A stretch of 64,000 nt of DNA from Ancistrus triradiatus (GCA_025084515.1 JAJAGP010000867.1:1-64000), one strand, 5' to 3'; positions 34,495 through 45,985 are shown, numbered from the stretch's first letter. Translations and numbers: made by a program. The notes: generated from the sequence alone by a model not told the origin.

Positions 34495-37362
34495 CTGAAA
34501 TTAAATTATAAGTGAACATGGAATATTATCCAGAAACAGACAACACAACCGCACATGATTAGTAGATTAATTTGTTTAACAGCTGTGGGTTTTTTTTCGT
34601 AAACATTACAGCCACCACGTACGCGAGAGCTGCCATAAAATACAAGCCGATTGATGTCGATTAAAAAAGTCAGATTGACAGATTAAACTCTTTTTTAACA
34701 GAAACAGGTAAGACAAATCACCGTTTTATACTCATGTGAAACGTTCGGGTGTGGCTGTAACCACTGGTTATCGGTATTTATTCGTTGTGCTACTTCTATG
34801 AGGTAAACGCAGGATGTCGTTAGTTAGCAAGCACAGGCGCTACGTTCCAAACTTATTTTAGGTCTCCCTTAAAAAAAAGCTCAACTCTGTCTTTACTGAA
34901 TCTGGTTGTGTAGAGTTGAAATGCTGTACTTTTAGTACCAAAATGTACGACGCTTAGTCAAATTTAAAACGGAGTTTACGAGTAATAATGAAAAGAGCCG
35001 ACTGGTTCCGAATGTGCCTGACTGAAAAAGACGAGCTTTATCTTACAAGCCCGGGAAAGGTTTTGTTGTACATTTCTCTGAATTTTCACTTACAATGTAT
35101 GCTTATCAGTATATATTCATACATAATTATATTAACTTTGTAACCAAATAATCATACATAATCGTATCAACTTGTGACCATGATTAACTTTTCATTATAA
35201 TGTAAGTGTCTGTCATTTAATGATAGTGGAACTAAGCCAAACTATGTGAGGATGTTTTGACTCCCAAGGCCTTTGACCGGAAGTACACTCTGCTTGGGAA
35301 TTGGTAGTCAGGAGAGTATGTTCCGGCCAATGAAGTATAGTTTCCCTTGGGTTATCTAGGAGCGGCCTGACAATCAAAATTACATCTTACCTCAAAGGGT
35401 TACCTCATGAGTTTGTCTAGGAGGTACAAATAATCAGTAAGTTAAGCAAAACAATCTTACTATCTCTAAACTGTAGCAAAGTTATGTGTGTGTGTTAAGC
35501 GCATTGTACGTGGACAGGCTGTAAATATAGTACAGCTGTAGAATTTACTATTTTGTAATATGTATAAGTGATGATAATTACTTTTATTTAAATAGGATGT
35601 GTGGGAACTGACGCTACAATTAAAATCTTGGCAAGGGAATTGGGCAGCTTTCAGGAGAAAAACAACCCAAGGTCAGAGATAACAGACCTGGGTAGGGGAG
35701 GAGATTCTGTGGGGATTGGATAATAATTGTGACATAATGTCTAAACCTAACGTATAGAAAAGTATATAAAGACCCTGAGAACTGTTGATCATTGGCATCT
35801 TCGCGTCGCTGTTATGATGTGCGGTTGTCCTTATTGCCTGTACTCAGTAAGGCAGATGCATTTGCTTTATAAATAGATCAACTTTATATCAATTTAACAT
35901 ATTCTTACTGTATCACTTAGGGTTAAAGATATTAAAACAAAGTTAAGATGCTGCTTAGCAGGTTTGTGCAGTGATTTACCATCAAAATCAATCTTTCCAT
36001 CGTTGTTTTTGTCTCCATCCTTCATCAGTTCGTCCACATCATCCTCGGTAATCGATTCTCCTGTGGATTTCAGCATCTCCCGAAGTTCTTCTGCGTCGAT
36101 ATATCCGTCTCTGTTCCTAAACACACGGTACTTTGGTTAATAACAGCTAAAAGGTACATCCTAGCTTTTTGTGGTGCGGCACCTATCTGTAGAACACTGT
36201 TCTAACACCGGGGTAATGCGTGTGGTGCCAACTTGTCTTTTTCATAACGTAAAACTCACCTGTCGAACATCCTGTACAAGTCAGCAAGCTCCTCTTCCGA
36301 TTTGGCTTTGCTGTCGTCCTTCATGCATTTCACCATCATGACCAAAAACTCGTCGAAGTCCACCGTGCCGCTGCCTGTAAAGAAACAAGCTAAAACGCCA
36401 CCTAATCTCGTGTTCAGACATCGTTTCATCTCTCTTTTTGATACATCTGTACTGTTTGTTTATTTGTGTATGAGTGTCTTGTTCATCACGGATACTAATT
36501 TTCATAAATGTTCCATTACTGATGGCGAGCCAACCTGGCCCAGATGCAGCAGCACAGGCACAAAGCCATGATACTACCACCACCACATTTCACCGATGGA
36601 ATGCAACGTTTTCCTTTCTACAGAAGTAACTCTCCTCATTTAAAGCAGAAAGTTGTATTTTGGTCTCATCTATCTGCAAATCCTGATGAAATCATGAACA
36701 TTAACATTAGCCAAAGTGAGAGGCCTTAAATAAGTTGCTCATCCAGATGTTTTGTCACAAGCCCCATCAGTTAGGTAGCTCTGATTATATAATATATTAA
36801 TTAATGTATTTTATATTTACCGTCTTCATCGACCTCGTCGATGATTTCCTGCAGCTCCTGAGGTGTGGGGTTCTGTCCCACCATCCTCATGACCTTCCCC
36901 AGCTCTTTGGTGCTGATACAGCCGTCCTCCGCATCCTGAACAAACACCTCAAACGCCGCCTTAAACTCTGCAATGTGCACAGATATGATGAGCGTAGTGT
37001 TTAGCTCTTAAATCGTAATTCTTACAACTTAAAAGGATGGAAAGCTGGCTGATGTTCACTCGGTCATTTACTGAATCGACAGAGCAGATTAACTAGAGGT
37101 TGTGGCAATAACAATGATAAAAACGATGTTTTGATTGTTCCATTACATTTTCGCTCCCCAAATTAAATCTGTTAACTCCTCCTCTGTGTAATGCCTCATT
37201 GTATATATTTGGTGGTGCAAGTGGTTAACACTGACGCTTCACAGCTCCAGAGATTTCCAGTTTGATTCTGACCTTGAACTCCGGTGTCCTCTCACAATCC
37301 AAAGACATGCATCAAACAAGCAAATAAAAACGAAAAAAGAAAATTACGTTTGATTTTTTAGA

Positions 37363-37429
<67 letters not shown>

Positions 37430-37473
37430 TAGCTGAATGATATAATTTTATTTTCAACAATTTAGATAACATA

Positions 37474-37508
<35 letters not shown>

Positions 37509-37661
37509 TTTATATTTATTATATTATTTTATTTATATAACATTTTCTATTGTATTTATCATTTTATTATTTTCTGTTGTTTTTTTTTTCTGCATTCTTC
37601 TGGTACCAGTTCTATATACTTTCTGTTTTATATATTATAGTCTCTATTTTATTAGATTAAA

Positions 37662-37692
<31 letters not shown>

Positions 37693-39396
37693 TATTGTAC
37701 TCTGTTTTTTTAGTTAAGTTGTTGTGTCTACTATTTCATTTTATATAGATATATAGAAATAAATCTGACTTTGACACTTTTAATAAAACAGCTACTGGTT
37801 GACAGTAAAAAAAAAGATTAGAATAGAATAGAAATCCTGTTGCTGTTGTTGCTGTTGGAAATCTTTTTCTGTCGATTTTTCCCCCAGCGAGACTCTTAAA
37901 AGGATGAGATCGAAGCCATGGGACGAGACATTTCTGAGTAATGGGCACTTGTGAGTAATAAGATAAAAATAGGCCAGGCTGTTAGGGCTGATTTATAACG
38001 CTCTCTGTTTAATTGCAGGATTCAGTTATGTCGTTTAGAAATGACGGACAAACGCAGTCAGATGTTGGAGTTCACGAGGTCAGACCCTGCTCAGGTTACC
38101 AGCCTCACCTCTGGGCTCTGATATTCTGCTCGAAACAACAAGAACTCACACTAAGATGTTCTTCTGGTAACAGTTCCATATACTTTCTGATTTATATATT
38201 ATATTCTTTATGTTATTATATTTTAATTTCATTTTATAATATTTTTAATTCATTTATTATATTTACTATTTTATGATGTTGTTTTTGTTATATTTATTGT
38301 TGTATTAAATGTTCTATTTTATTCTCTATATTCTATTTTATGTTATATTTTCTGTTTTGTTTGTCATATTTAGTATTTTATCATATTCTGTTATTTTATA
38401 TTTTTAACTTTATTTGTTATATTTTCTATTTTATTATTACTATTTTCTATTTTATTATTTTCTGTACCAGTTCCATATACTTTCTGTTTTACATATTATA
38501 TTCTATTTTATTATAAATTTTATTATACTCTATTTGTATTTTATCCTCTATTTAAGTCATTTTGTCTACTATTTTATTATGTTCTCTAATTTATTTATTA
38601 TGTTTTTTATTTTATTTATTAATTTACTAACTTATTATATTCTCTATTTCATTTATTAATTAGCTATATTTATATGTACTATTTTATTTATTATATGTAT
38701 GTGTATGTTACATATTTTATTATATTCTTTTATTTCTTTATATTTTATTTTCTATTCTATTTACTATTTTATTGTATTCTCTTTTTTATTTGTTATATTT
38801 ACTATTTTACTATTTATATTACTATTTTATTATGTTCTGATGGTTGGTTATTTTGATGGTTATTTCTTTTATTTTTCTCTATTTTAAGATCTTCTGGTAC
38901 CAGTTCCATATACTTTCTGTTTTATATATTATAGTCTCTATTTTGTTAGAACTATTTTATTCATTATATTATTTTATTAATTTACTAATTTATTATACTC
39001 TCTGTTTAATTGATTCTTTATTAATTTACTATTGTATTATATTCTCTATTTTATTATAGATTTTTTTGTTATTTATTATATTTAGTATTTTATTATGCTA
39101 AATTTGTATCTGGATTTATATTATATTCTCTTTTATTTGTTATATTTTCTGTTTTATTATATTGTCTATTTTATTTATGTTTACTATTTTATTTGTTGTT
39201 TGTACTATTTTATGATTTTCTATTTTATTTCTTTTATTTTTCTCTGTTGTTCTGGTAGCAGTTCCGGTCCTCACACTAAGATGTTCTGGTACCTTTTAAT
39301 AAGTCCTGGCTAAAGTTAGGGTTTATAATAAATAAAACCAGTACTGGAACCTTGAACTGCTCTCAAACACACTCAGACACACACACTCACACACAC

Positions 39397-39430
<34 letters not shown>

Positions 39431-39623
39431 ACACACACACACCATAAGTGAGTTGTGCAGTTTTACCACTTTTTTGTTCGTCAGTGAGCTGCTCCACCTG
39501 TAAAAACCAAGCACATGTTTCCTTTGAAGGAAGGCGGTTTGCCTGCAGAGCTTTAGATCAGACTCTGTATGACGCTAGCCTCTCGATAAGCGCCCTTACC
39601 GCTGCTTTATAGATGTCGTCCAT
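34463..39623 (-). CDS. tnnc1: Troponin C, slow skeletal/cardiac type, complete
   Basis: Calcium sensor of the thin filament in cardiac and slow muscle. CDS is complement(join(34463..34494, 35980..36116, 36260..36374, 36821..36967, 39467..39497, 39600..39623)), 161 aa, equal to human TNNC1, all GT-AG. Starts MDDIYKAAVEQLTDEQKSEF. EF-hand I (about 28-40, VQDAEDGCIS) lacks calcium ligands as in cardiac TnC; EF-hand II DEDGSGTVDFDE (65-76), III DRNRDGYIDAEE (105-116) and IV DGDKNNDGKIDFDE keep theirs. Cys35 and Cys84 are present. Val28-Gln29-Asp30 resembles the fish IQD type rather than mammalian VLG. The C-terminus is FVKGIE, where mammals have FMKGVE. Fish have two tnnc1 paralogues; I cannot say which this is. 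Fast TNNC2 is excluded by the dead site I. Confidence 0.96.
35215..35895. mobile_element. Possible solo LTR in tnnc1 intron 5
   Basis: A complex block unlike its AT-rich surroundings. On the plus strand it has a TATA-like AAGTATATAAAGACCC at about 35759, then GCATCTTCGCG and CTGTACTCAGTAAGGC, the layout of an LTR U3-R-U5. Boundaries and target duplication are not confirmed. Confidence 0.3.
35980..36116 (-). CDS. tnnc1: tnnc1 exon 5 (EF-hands III and IV)
   Basis: 137 nt; begins after GTTTAG and encodes NRDGYIDAEELREMLKSTGE and onward to KNNDGKIDFD; donor GATG|GTAAAT. Confidence 0.95.
36260..36374 (-). CDS. tnnc1: tnnc1 exon 4 (EF-hand II, central helix)
   Basis: 115 nt; encodes GSGTVDFDEFLVMMVKCMKD with Cys84 and the linker to MFD; donor GACAG|GTGAGT. 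Confidence 0.95.
36490..36650. mobile_element. Degraded interspersed-repeat fragment in tnnc1 intron 3
   Basis: CCATGATACTACCACCACCA followed by CATTTCACCGATGGAATGCA resembles a transposon-derived sequence scattered in fish genomes. The family is not assigned. Confidence 0.4.
36821..36967 (-). CDS. tnnc1: tnnc1 exon 3 (inactive EF-hand I, start of II)
   Basis: 147 nt; acceptor ATTGCAG, donor GACG|GTAAAT. Encodes residues 19 (completed) to Asp67 region, including STKELGKVMRMVGQNPTPQE. Confidence 0.95.
37215..37315 (+). mobile_element. SINE-like fragment in tnnc1 intron 2
   Basis: GTGGTTAACACTGACGCTTC, then CACAGCTCCAGAGATTTCCA and CACAATCCAAAGACATGCAT; typical order of the teleost SINE-like family. 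Confidence 0.65.
37366..37506. repeat. (TA)n and (ATT)n microsatellites
   Basis: (TA)n about 37366-37420 with a CA tail, then (ATT)n about 37476-37505; a further (TA)n is near 37668-37695. Confidence 0.9.
37590..39300. repeat. Higher-order AT-rich repeat in tnnc1 intron 2
   Basis: The module TCTGGTACCAGTTCCATATA, followed by CTTTCTGTTTTATATATTAT, recurs near 37600, 38165, 38463 and 38895, with a partial copy near 39250. CTCACACTAAGATGTTCT occurs near 38143 and 39271. Between modules lie TATTTTATTA/TTTATTATATT words. Period about 300-560 bp. Confidence 0.8.
39360..39443. repeat. (CA)n/(CACT)n microsatellite
   Basis: CACACTCA variants, then long CA, ending about 25 bp downstream of tnnc1 exon 2 on the minus strand. 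Confidence 0.9.
39467..39497 (-). CDS. tnnc1: tnnc1 exon 2 (VEQLTDEQKS)
   Basis: 31 nt between acceptor TTTTTACAG and donor AGTG|GTAAAA; ends with the first base of Glu19. Only 102 bp from exon 1. Confidence 0.93.
39600..39623 (-). CDS. tnnc1: tnnc1 exon 1 (MDDIYKAA)
   Basis: Eight codons, donor GCG|GTAAGG on the minus strand. Exon length and sequence match the first coding exon of vertebrate TNNC1. Too short for automatic ORF calling. Confidence 0.93.
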
Positions 39624-40639
39624 AGCGAGAGGACTCTCCAGTCTCCTGCCTGTCCTTTTGCTGTCGGTTTGGACGGGGCTCTGATTCCGTCTCGTGGTTC
39701 TACAGTTGCTCCTCTTTCTCCCCTGAGAGTTTAATATTAATCATTGATGAACAACTGCTCTGGACGGTGATGGTGTGCCCCCACTCTGGCTCAGACCTCA
39801 TCATCATCATCATCATTCTGTTCTCATCTCTCTGATTAAAGGCCTCTTCTGGGATATTTAACGTTTTTGTCAGTCCGAGTTCAACAGAAGATCCGATTCC
39901 TTCACTGCACTCACTCTTTTCAGTTCAGGAGTTAGTTCAGTATTCAGTATTTCACTCCTCGAGCAGAAATACTCTCAGTGACTGACGATAAAGAAAAAGG
40001 AATTGTGCCTATCAGAATCTATGGAGGTGTTTATCTAGGGGAGGGAAAAGAGGCTGGGAGTGAAAAAAGGAAAATAAGAGGAACTAAATAAGCTGTTAAA
40101 AGGTGAAAGAAGGACCGAGAGGATGGAATTGAGGTGGAAAGGATTTAGGAAACGAGATGGAAAACGAAATCATTTCTAGAACGTCTTTCGAAAGTTCAGA
40201 GAGATTGTGTGCGTTCAAGCTGAAAGTTGTGGGTCTGGGAATCACCTGGAAAAAAAAAGAAAAGAAAAGAAAAACGGAAGGTAGGCAGGAAGAAACAAAG
40301 GAAGGAAGTTAACAAAGTTATGTGAACAAAAGAAATAAAGAAAGACAAAAGGAAGGAAGGAAAGGCGGGCGGGCAGGCGGGCGGGCGGGCGGGCGGGCGT
40401 GCGTTAAGGAATGAAATAAGGTAGAAAGAAAGACTACAGGAAAAAAGTGGGGTAAGAAAGAAGGAAGCAAGGAAGGCGTAAATAGAAAAGCAATAAGAAA
40501 ATGCATTTAAAAAGAGCAAAGCAATATGAGAAACCCAAGCGGTTCCTTCAGGCTGGGTCAGGTGTCACATGCAGACTGCTTGAGGGAGAGGAGGTCAGTC
40601 ATGGGATCATCCCACGGTGCTGCAACAACAAACCCCCAC
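39624..40639. other. Upstream of tnnc1, no promoter element fixed
   Basis: Contains the tnnc1 5' flank on the minus strand. An E-box-like CAACTG is near 39751, but no clear TATA or MEF2 site. A GGGC/GGCG tetranucleotide run lies at about 40364-40400 in purine-rich DNA. Confidence 0.4.
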
Positions 40640-40745
40640 CAAGCACTGAGATGGATGGACCGGGGGTCTAACGGGGGTACACTTGCTCTTATTTGTGGGG
40701 GTAGGGGTCCGACCCACTGCGACCCTGACCAGGGAAAGCATTCTT
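40640..40745 (+). mobile_element. SINE-like 3' tail fragment
   Basis: CCCACTGCGACCCTGACCAG followed by GGAAAGCATT matches the end of the SINE-like family ('GCGACCCTGACCAGGATAAGC'). Weak elsewhere. Confidence 0.35.
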
Positions 40746-40799
40746 TAATAAAAAAGGAGAAAGGAGATAATTGTGATGAGGAGGAAGAGACTCTATCCC

Positions 40800-41217
40800 T
40801 CTCCCTTTGCTTTTTTTCTCGCATTCTCACTCACCCTCTCACTCTCGCGCACTGCTCTCTCTCTCTCTCTCTCTCTCTCGCTTGCTCGCTCTCGCTCTCT
40901 CTCTCACACTCTCTCGCGCTCTCGCTTTCTCTCGTTCGCCCCGGAAACAATGGCAGAAGAGCAGATGATGCTCTTTCAGAGTGACTGATCAGGATCTCAC
41001 ACACACACTGCTGCTGCTGCTGCTGCTACTGCTGCGGTGGTGGTGGTGTCGTTGTGTTTTTGGGTTATGGATGTGTGTGTGTTTATTTTTTATCCGAGTC
41101 TGAGAGTGAGGGATTGTGGGAAGGAATGAGCAGAGATGAGAGAGATGGGAGGAGGATGGAGGGACCGGATACGCAGAGAGACACCGCAATCTGAGACGGA
41201 TCAGTCGGTGTGAGGAG
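40800..41217 (+). promoter_or_regulatory. Candidate promoter and non-coding first exon of nckap5l
   Basis: (TC)n-rich initiator-like DNA (40850-40935), a GC-enriched block, CTG triplets (about 41010-41034), then a purine-rich segment ending in donor GAGGAG|GTAGGA at 41218. It contains a 12-codon ORF in good context (ATG at 40950, stop 40986-40988) that would be a uORF. Linking it to the coding exon 5.6 kb downstream is inference. Confidence 0.35.
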
Positions 41218-41364
41218 GTAGGACGCCCTGTCTGTGTGTGTGTCTGTCTGTCTGTCTGTGCGTCATATGATTAGCGTACATCATATGACAGCATGTGGCC
41301 CAGTGTGGAGTGCAGACACATGCAAACACACGTGCCTGTAGGATAGCCGTGGTGTGGCTCAGCT

Positions 41365-41366
<2 letters not shown>

Positions 41367-41399
<33 letters not shown>
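41367..41399. repeat. (GT)n microsatellite
   Basis: Perfect GT run. Confidence 0.9.
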
Positions 41400-41400
<1 letters not shown>

Positions 41401-41539
41401 TTCGTCGTTATAAAGCCACACCTCGTACCTGCGTTGTTCAGGGTGGAGGTAAATGTGTAGTGAGGTGGCTGCACCTGGGAAACTGTTCATGCGCTGATTT
41501 GGTGATTATATGTACCCCATTCTACATATCTGGCAACCC

Positions 41540-41944
41540 ACTGTTTGAATCCTTTGCTATCCAATACCAGGTTATCAGACCTCCTGCTGTCTGACGTCAC
41601 AATATTCAAACTCCCGCTATCCGAAACACTCGCAAACTGAACCCTGTCATCTGAAAATCCCACTATCCAAATCCTTCCGCTATCCAAACTCTCACTATCC
41701 AGACCCCCTGCTATCAGACCTCCCGCTATCTGACCACTTATTACCTTACCCTGGTATCAGACCTCTTGCTATCAAATTTCCTGTTATCAGACATCCCCAC
41801 TATCCGAGTCATCCTGCTATCCAAACCCAAGTTATCGGACCACCCCCAGCCTAATCTAGCACTGTGTAATCCCAATCTATCCCGAACTTCCTGCATCAAA
41901 CCCAAGCTATCAGATCCCTCACTATCATACCTCCCGCTGCCTGA
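41540..41944. repeat. ~20-bp CCCGCTATCCGAACCT minisatellite
   Basis: Variants of CTGCTATCAGACCTCCCGCT recur about 20 times with changes (CTATCCAAAC, CTATCTGACC, TTATCAGACC). Confidence 0.85.
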
Positions 41945-41998
41945 ACCCCCCCCCCACCCCACCCCACCCCACCCCCACCCCACCCCACCCCACCCCAC
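41945..41998. repeat. (CCCCA)n array, G-quadruplex-prone on minus strand
   Basis: About ten CCCCA/CCCCCA units. The minus strand reads (GGGGT)n with many closely spaced G4 runs, which meets the usual G-quadruplex pattern. Confidence 0.9.
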
Positions 41999-42239
41999 TG
42001 TAGCCGTCCATCTATCTAACGTCGTTAGTAGCCGTGTAAGAGTGACATAAATCCGCTTATTTGTACTTTTATAGCTAATCAATATGACCGGTTCCAACGC
42101 TGGGACTTCCTGGAACAGCAGGTCAATTTGATCGTTACTGATTTCTGTGGGACCGTTTAGGATCGATTTGGTGCATTAGGCATCAGGTCTTACCTGCAGA
42201 TGGTGTCATTGACGGGTGCGTGGTTCGGGAGAGGGTCTG

Positions 42240-42372
42240 TGTTTGGGTGGCACAGATTCACAGCTCCAGAGATCGCTTGTTGCTTCAATTCCTGGGCTGG
42301 ATGCAGTACGTGTAGATCTTGTATGTTCTCTGCGTGTCTGTGTGGGTTTTCTCTGGGTACTGCAGCTTAGAA
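42240..42372 (+). mobile_element. SINE-like fragment
   Basis: GATTCACAGCTCCAGAGATC, TATGTTCTCTGCGTGTCTGT and GGGTTTTCTCTGGGTACTGC match, in order, the teleost SINE-like family's middle part. Confidence 0.7.
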
Positions 42373-43430
42373 CGTGGGTCCGTCTCGAGTCTCTGGTGTT
42401 TGAGTCTAAATCTGCAGGGTGAAAGTCTGAGTTGAGCCTCTGGCACCCGAAACCGAGTCAAGTCTTGTGAGTCCAAGGAGAATCTCAAGTCTTTAGTGTC
42501 CGAGTCTCAAGTCTCAAGGTTATAGAGTGAATCTGAGTCTGAGTGAAGTGTGGAATCTATAGCGCGTGATTCAAGTCTGTAGGTTGCAAGTACAAGTTTA
42601 GAATAAAGATTGTGTCAAGTCTTGAGTTCCTACTGTCCGAGTCTTAAGTCTTGAGTCTAGCATGAGTCTGAGTTTCTAGTGTTCAAGTCCAAGTCTATAG
42701 AGTACAAGTCCAAGCTGAGTCTCTGGCATGTGAAACCGAGTCAGGTCTTGTGAGTTTGTGGAGAATTTCGAGTCTCTAGTGGTCAAGTACTTATGTCTTG
42801 AGTCGAGTCTCAAGTCTGAATGTCTAGTGTCTGAGCCTTACATCTTGAGTCTGTAGCGCGTGATTCAAGCCTTGATTCTCTGGTGTTGAAGTCCAAGTTT
42901 GTAGAGTGCAAGTCTGAGTTGTCTCTGGCATGTGAGTCAAGTCTCAAGTCTACAGCGTGAGTCTGAATCAAGTCTTGAGGTTCTACTTGTCTGAATCTCT
43001 AGTGTTCAAGTCCAAGTCTATAAAGTGCAAGCCCACGTTGAATCTCTGGCATGCCAGTCCGAGTCAAATTTGTAGAACGTTAGACTGAGTCTAGTATAGT
43101 TTAAAAATCTTAAATCTTGAGTCTTTAACATGAGTCCATGTTGAGTCTTGAATCTGTAGTCTGTAGTGTGCGAGTCAAGTCTCAAGTCCTTAGTGTTTGT
43201 GTCTGAGTCTGTGGTGTGTCAGTTTGAGTCGCTTAAGTCTGGATTATATAGCACTGTGTAGAGACTGTAGAGTTCCCGAGTCTGTAACGTGAGTCTAACT
43301 CGAGTCCTGAATCTGTAATGTGCAGTCATGAGTCTGTAGTGTCTGAATCTTAAGTCTTGATTTTACAGTATTCAAGTCCCAGTCTATATTGGGAGTCCGA
43401 GTCTCGAGTCTTGAGTCTCAGGTTTGTGAG
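42373..43430. repeat. GAGTC/AAGTCTTGAGTCT satellite, block 1
   Basis: Almost entirely variants of AAGTCTTGAGTCTCTAGTGT, CAAGTCTATAGAGT and GAGTCTGAGTC. The basic word AGTCT/GAGTC recurs about every 8-14 bp. No open frame persists. Confidence 0.9.
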
Positions 43431-44084
43431 TGTGGGCGTGACCGGCGCCCTCTACTGGTTAAACATATTATTAAACCCTAATAGTAAAGTGACCAATAAT
43501 AACAATATTTAAGCAAATTCGTGTCTCTGACTCAGTCGTTTTCTTTAAATGAAACGTTTATGATCGTTAAAAACGTCGTATTTAGGTCACAAGAGAAAGA
43601 CGTGGCGCCAGTGTTATGTGGGAGAAACATCCCCCTATAATTGAGTCACATATCTGCATCCAGTCATTGTTTATTTATTTATTTATTTATTTATATTTAT
43701 AGATGAAATCTAGGCTGTGTTTATGAAGACATGGAAGTGATGTGGTTACACTGACAGGGGATTAAATCAAACACACTGAGAGAGCTTCTTTGTTGTTGTT
43801 TTTATTGTATATTTATGAGTGTTTTCTCTCTCTCTGTGCTTTTAATTTATATTTAACATTTTCCCATGCTGGGTGTGTGTGTGTGTGTGTGTGTTTGTTT
43901 ATAAGAACAGAATTTACACAGCACTTCATTCTAGAATCGGTTTTATTAAATCACTGTTCTGATCTGTTTCAGCCGGGCGTGTGGGACTGACTCAGATTTA
44001 TAATATCATAAAAAATACATTACTGTATCAATAATGTACAGGACCGATCCGTCTAATCACTCATCTAACGTTCTCCTATCATCT
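43431..44084. other. Non-satellite spacer
   Basis: Mixed-complexity DNA with (TTTA)n near 43669-43695 and (GT)n near 43875-43893. It splits the GAGTC satellite into two blocks and could be an insertion. No gene seen. Confidence 0.5.
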
Positions 44085-45262
44085 CTAAGTGTAAGTCTTA
44101 GGTCTTGAGTCTATAGCATGCGAGTCTGACTCAAGTCTTAAGACTCCAGTATGCGAGTCTGAGTCGAGTCTTGAATATCTAGTGTCTGAAGCTTAAGTCT
44201 CGAGTCTATAGCATGAGTCTGAGTAGAGTCTCTAGTGTGAGTCTGAGTCTTAATCTCAAGACTTAAGAGTCTACTCTGTAGTGTGAGTCTAGTATGTGGG
44301 CCTTGAGTCTATAGTGTGTCCAAGTCTTAAGTCTTGAGTCTTTAATGTGAGTCTGAGTCGATTCTCTAGTGTCCAAGTCTTGAGTCTCAAATGTGAGTCT
44401 GAGTTAAGTCTCAAATCTGTAACTTGCAAGTTTGAGTCGAGTCTCAATTTTCTTGTAAGCATGAGTTAAGTCTTGAGTCTCTAGTGTCCAAGTTTCAAGT
44501 CTCTAGTGTGAGTCTTGCATCTCAAGTCTTTAGACTCCAGTATGCAAGTCTGAGTCGAGTCTTGAACCTCTAGTGTCTCAATCTTAAGTCTTGAGTCTAT
44601 AGCATGAGTCTGAGTGAAATCTGTAATCTGTAACTTGCAAGTTTGCGTTGAGTCTCAAGACTCGGGTATGAGAGTCTGAATTAAATCTTGAGTCTCTAGT
44701 ATCAAGTCTTAAGTCTTGAGTCTATAATGTGAGTCTGAGTCCAGTCTGTAATGTCTGAATCTTGAGACTTGAATTTATAGCTTGGGTCTGGGTCAAGTCT
44801 TGAGTCTCTAATGTGGGTGTCCAAGTCGAGTCTCAAGTCTGTAGTTTGGAAATCTGAGTTGAGTCTTGAATTTCTAGTGTCTGAATCTTAAGTCTAAAGT
44901 CTACAGCGTGAGACCGAGTCGAGTCTCTAATCTGTAACTTGCAAGTTCGAGTCAAGTCTTAAGTCTCTAGTATGTGAGTCTGACTCGAATCTCAAGTCTT
45001 TAGTGTTGAAGTCTTAACTCTAGTTGAGTCTCAAGTCTGTAGTGTTTGAGTCTTGAGTCTGTATCTTGGAAATATTTGTCTCTAATTTGTACCGTGTTAG
45101 TCAAGTCTGAGTTGAGTCTCTCGTGTCTGAGTCTTAAGTCTTGAGTTTCTAATGTGGGTGTCCTGGTTGGGTCTCGAGTCTGTAGTGTTGGAGTCTTAAG
45201 TCTTAAGTACAGTCTCGAGTCTCTAGTATGTGAGTCTGAGTCGAGTCTGTATCCTGGTGTTA
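44085..45262. repeat. GAGTC/AAGTCTTGAGTCT satellite, block 2
   Basis: Same composition and strand orientation as block 1, again with TCTAGTGTCTGA and TAACTTGCAAGTTTGAGTC sub-modules. Confidence 0.9.
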
Positions 45263-45307
45263 AATCTGAGAGGAAAATCTTCTCTGCTCTCTCACAGTGT
45301 CTAATTA

Positions 45308-45344
<37 letters not shown>

Positions 45345-45985
45345 TAAGAAAAGCTGGCTGAACTTTCCTGAGTTTAGACCTGCAGCCCTGTGACGGAGCC
45401 ACACCAGAGGTAACTATAACATTACAAATCATAAAATTAAAGATCAAATCATTTTTATTTCTATCAACACCAAATAAAAAACAGACCCGACCTCACAACA
45501 GTCTAATACACTACCCCAGCAGCACCTTAAAATAAAAACATAACGGATTATAAACCCTAATATAATCCTATAATACCTCAGACTCTTTAATAATTAATGT
45601 ACTGGGACACTTTTACCTGTAACTCCTAAACGCAGGGCCCAGTTCTCCCGGGTTGAGCTAAAGTAAAGTAAAGCTTGATGCCCTAAAGCACTGCAGCTCA
45701 GGCCTCCATCTGAGGAAGAAAAGAGGAAAAAAAGTGAATGTATAGAGGAAAAAGAGTGAGAGAGTGAGTTCTATTTATACCAGAGAAAATGGATCCTGTA
45801 CTGACCAGAGGCCATCAGCTCCGTTAATGGACCTTAATGGATCTGTTCCACTGTGTGACATTCAGACCTGATTATGTCATTTATTAAACCCAGGTAATTA
45901 TTAAATTATTCATTCAGACTTTATTTTACTGCATTGACTGAGCCTTCATATTTGTAATTCTGAAAATGTACTGGTTTTTAAATGA
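45263..45985. other. Upstream of nckap5l coding start
   Basis: Contains (GT)n at about 45315-45340. A segment 45341-45409 ends in CAGAG|GTAACT and could be a 5' UTR exon. Nothing else recognised. Confidence 0.35.

Noticed and set aside
40950..40988. 12-codon ORF in good Kozak context as a gene
   Set aside because: Too short and not linked in frame to any exon; kept only as a possible uORF of a candidate 5' exon.
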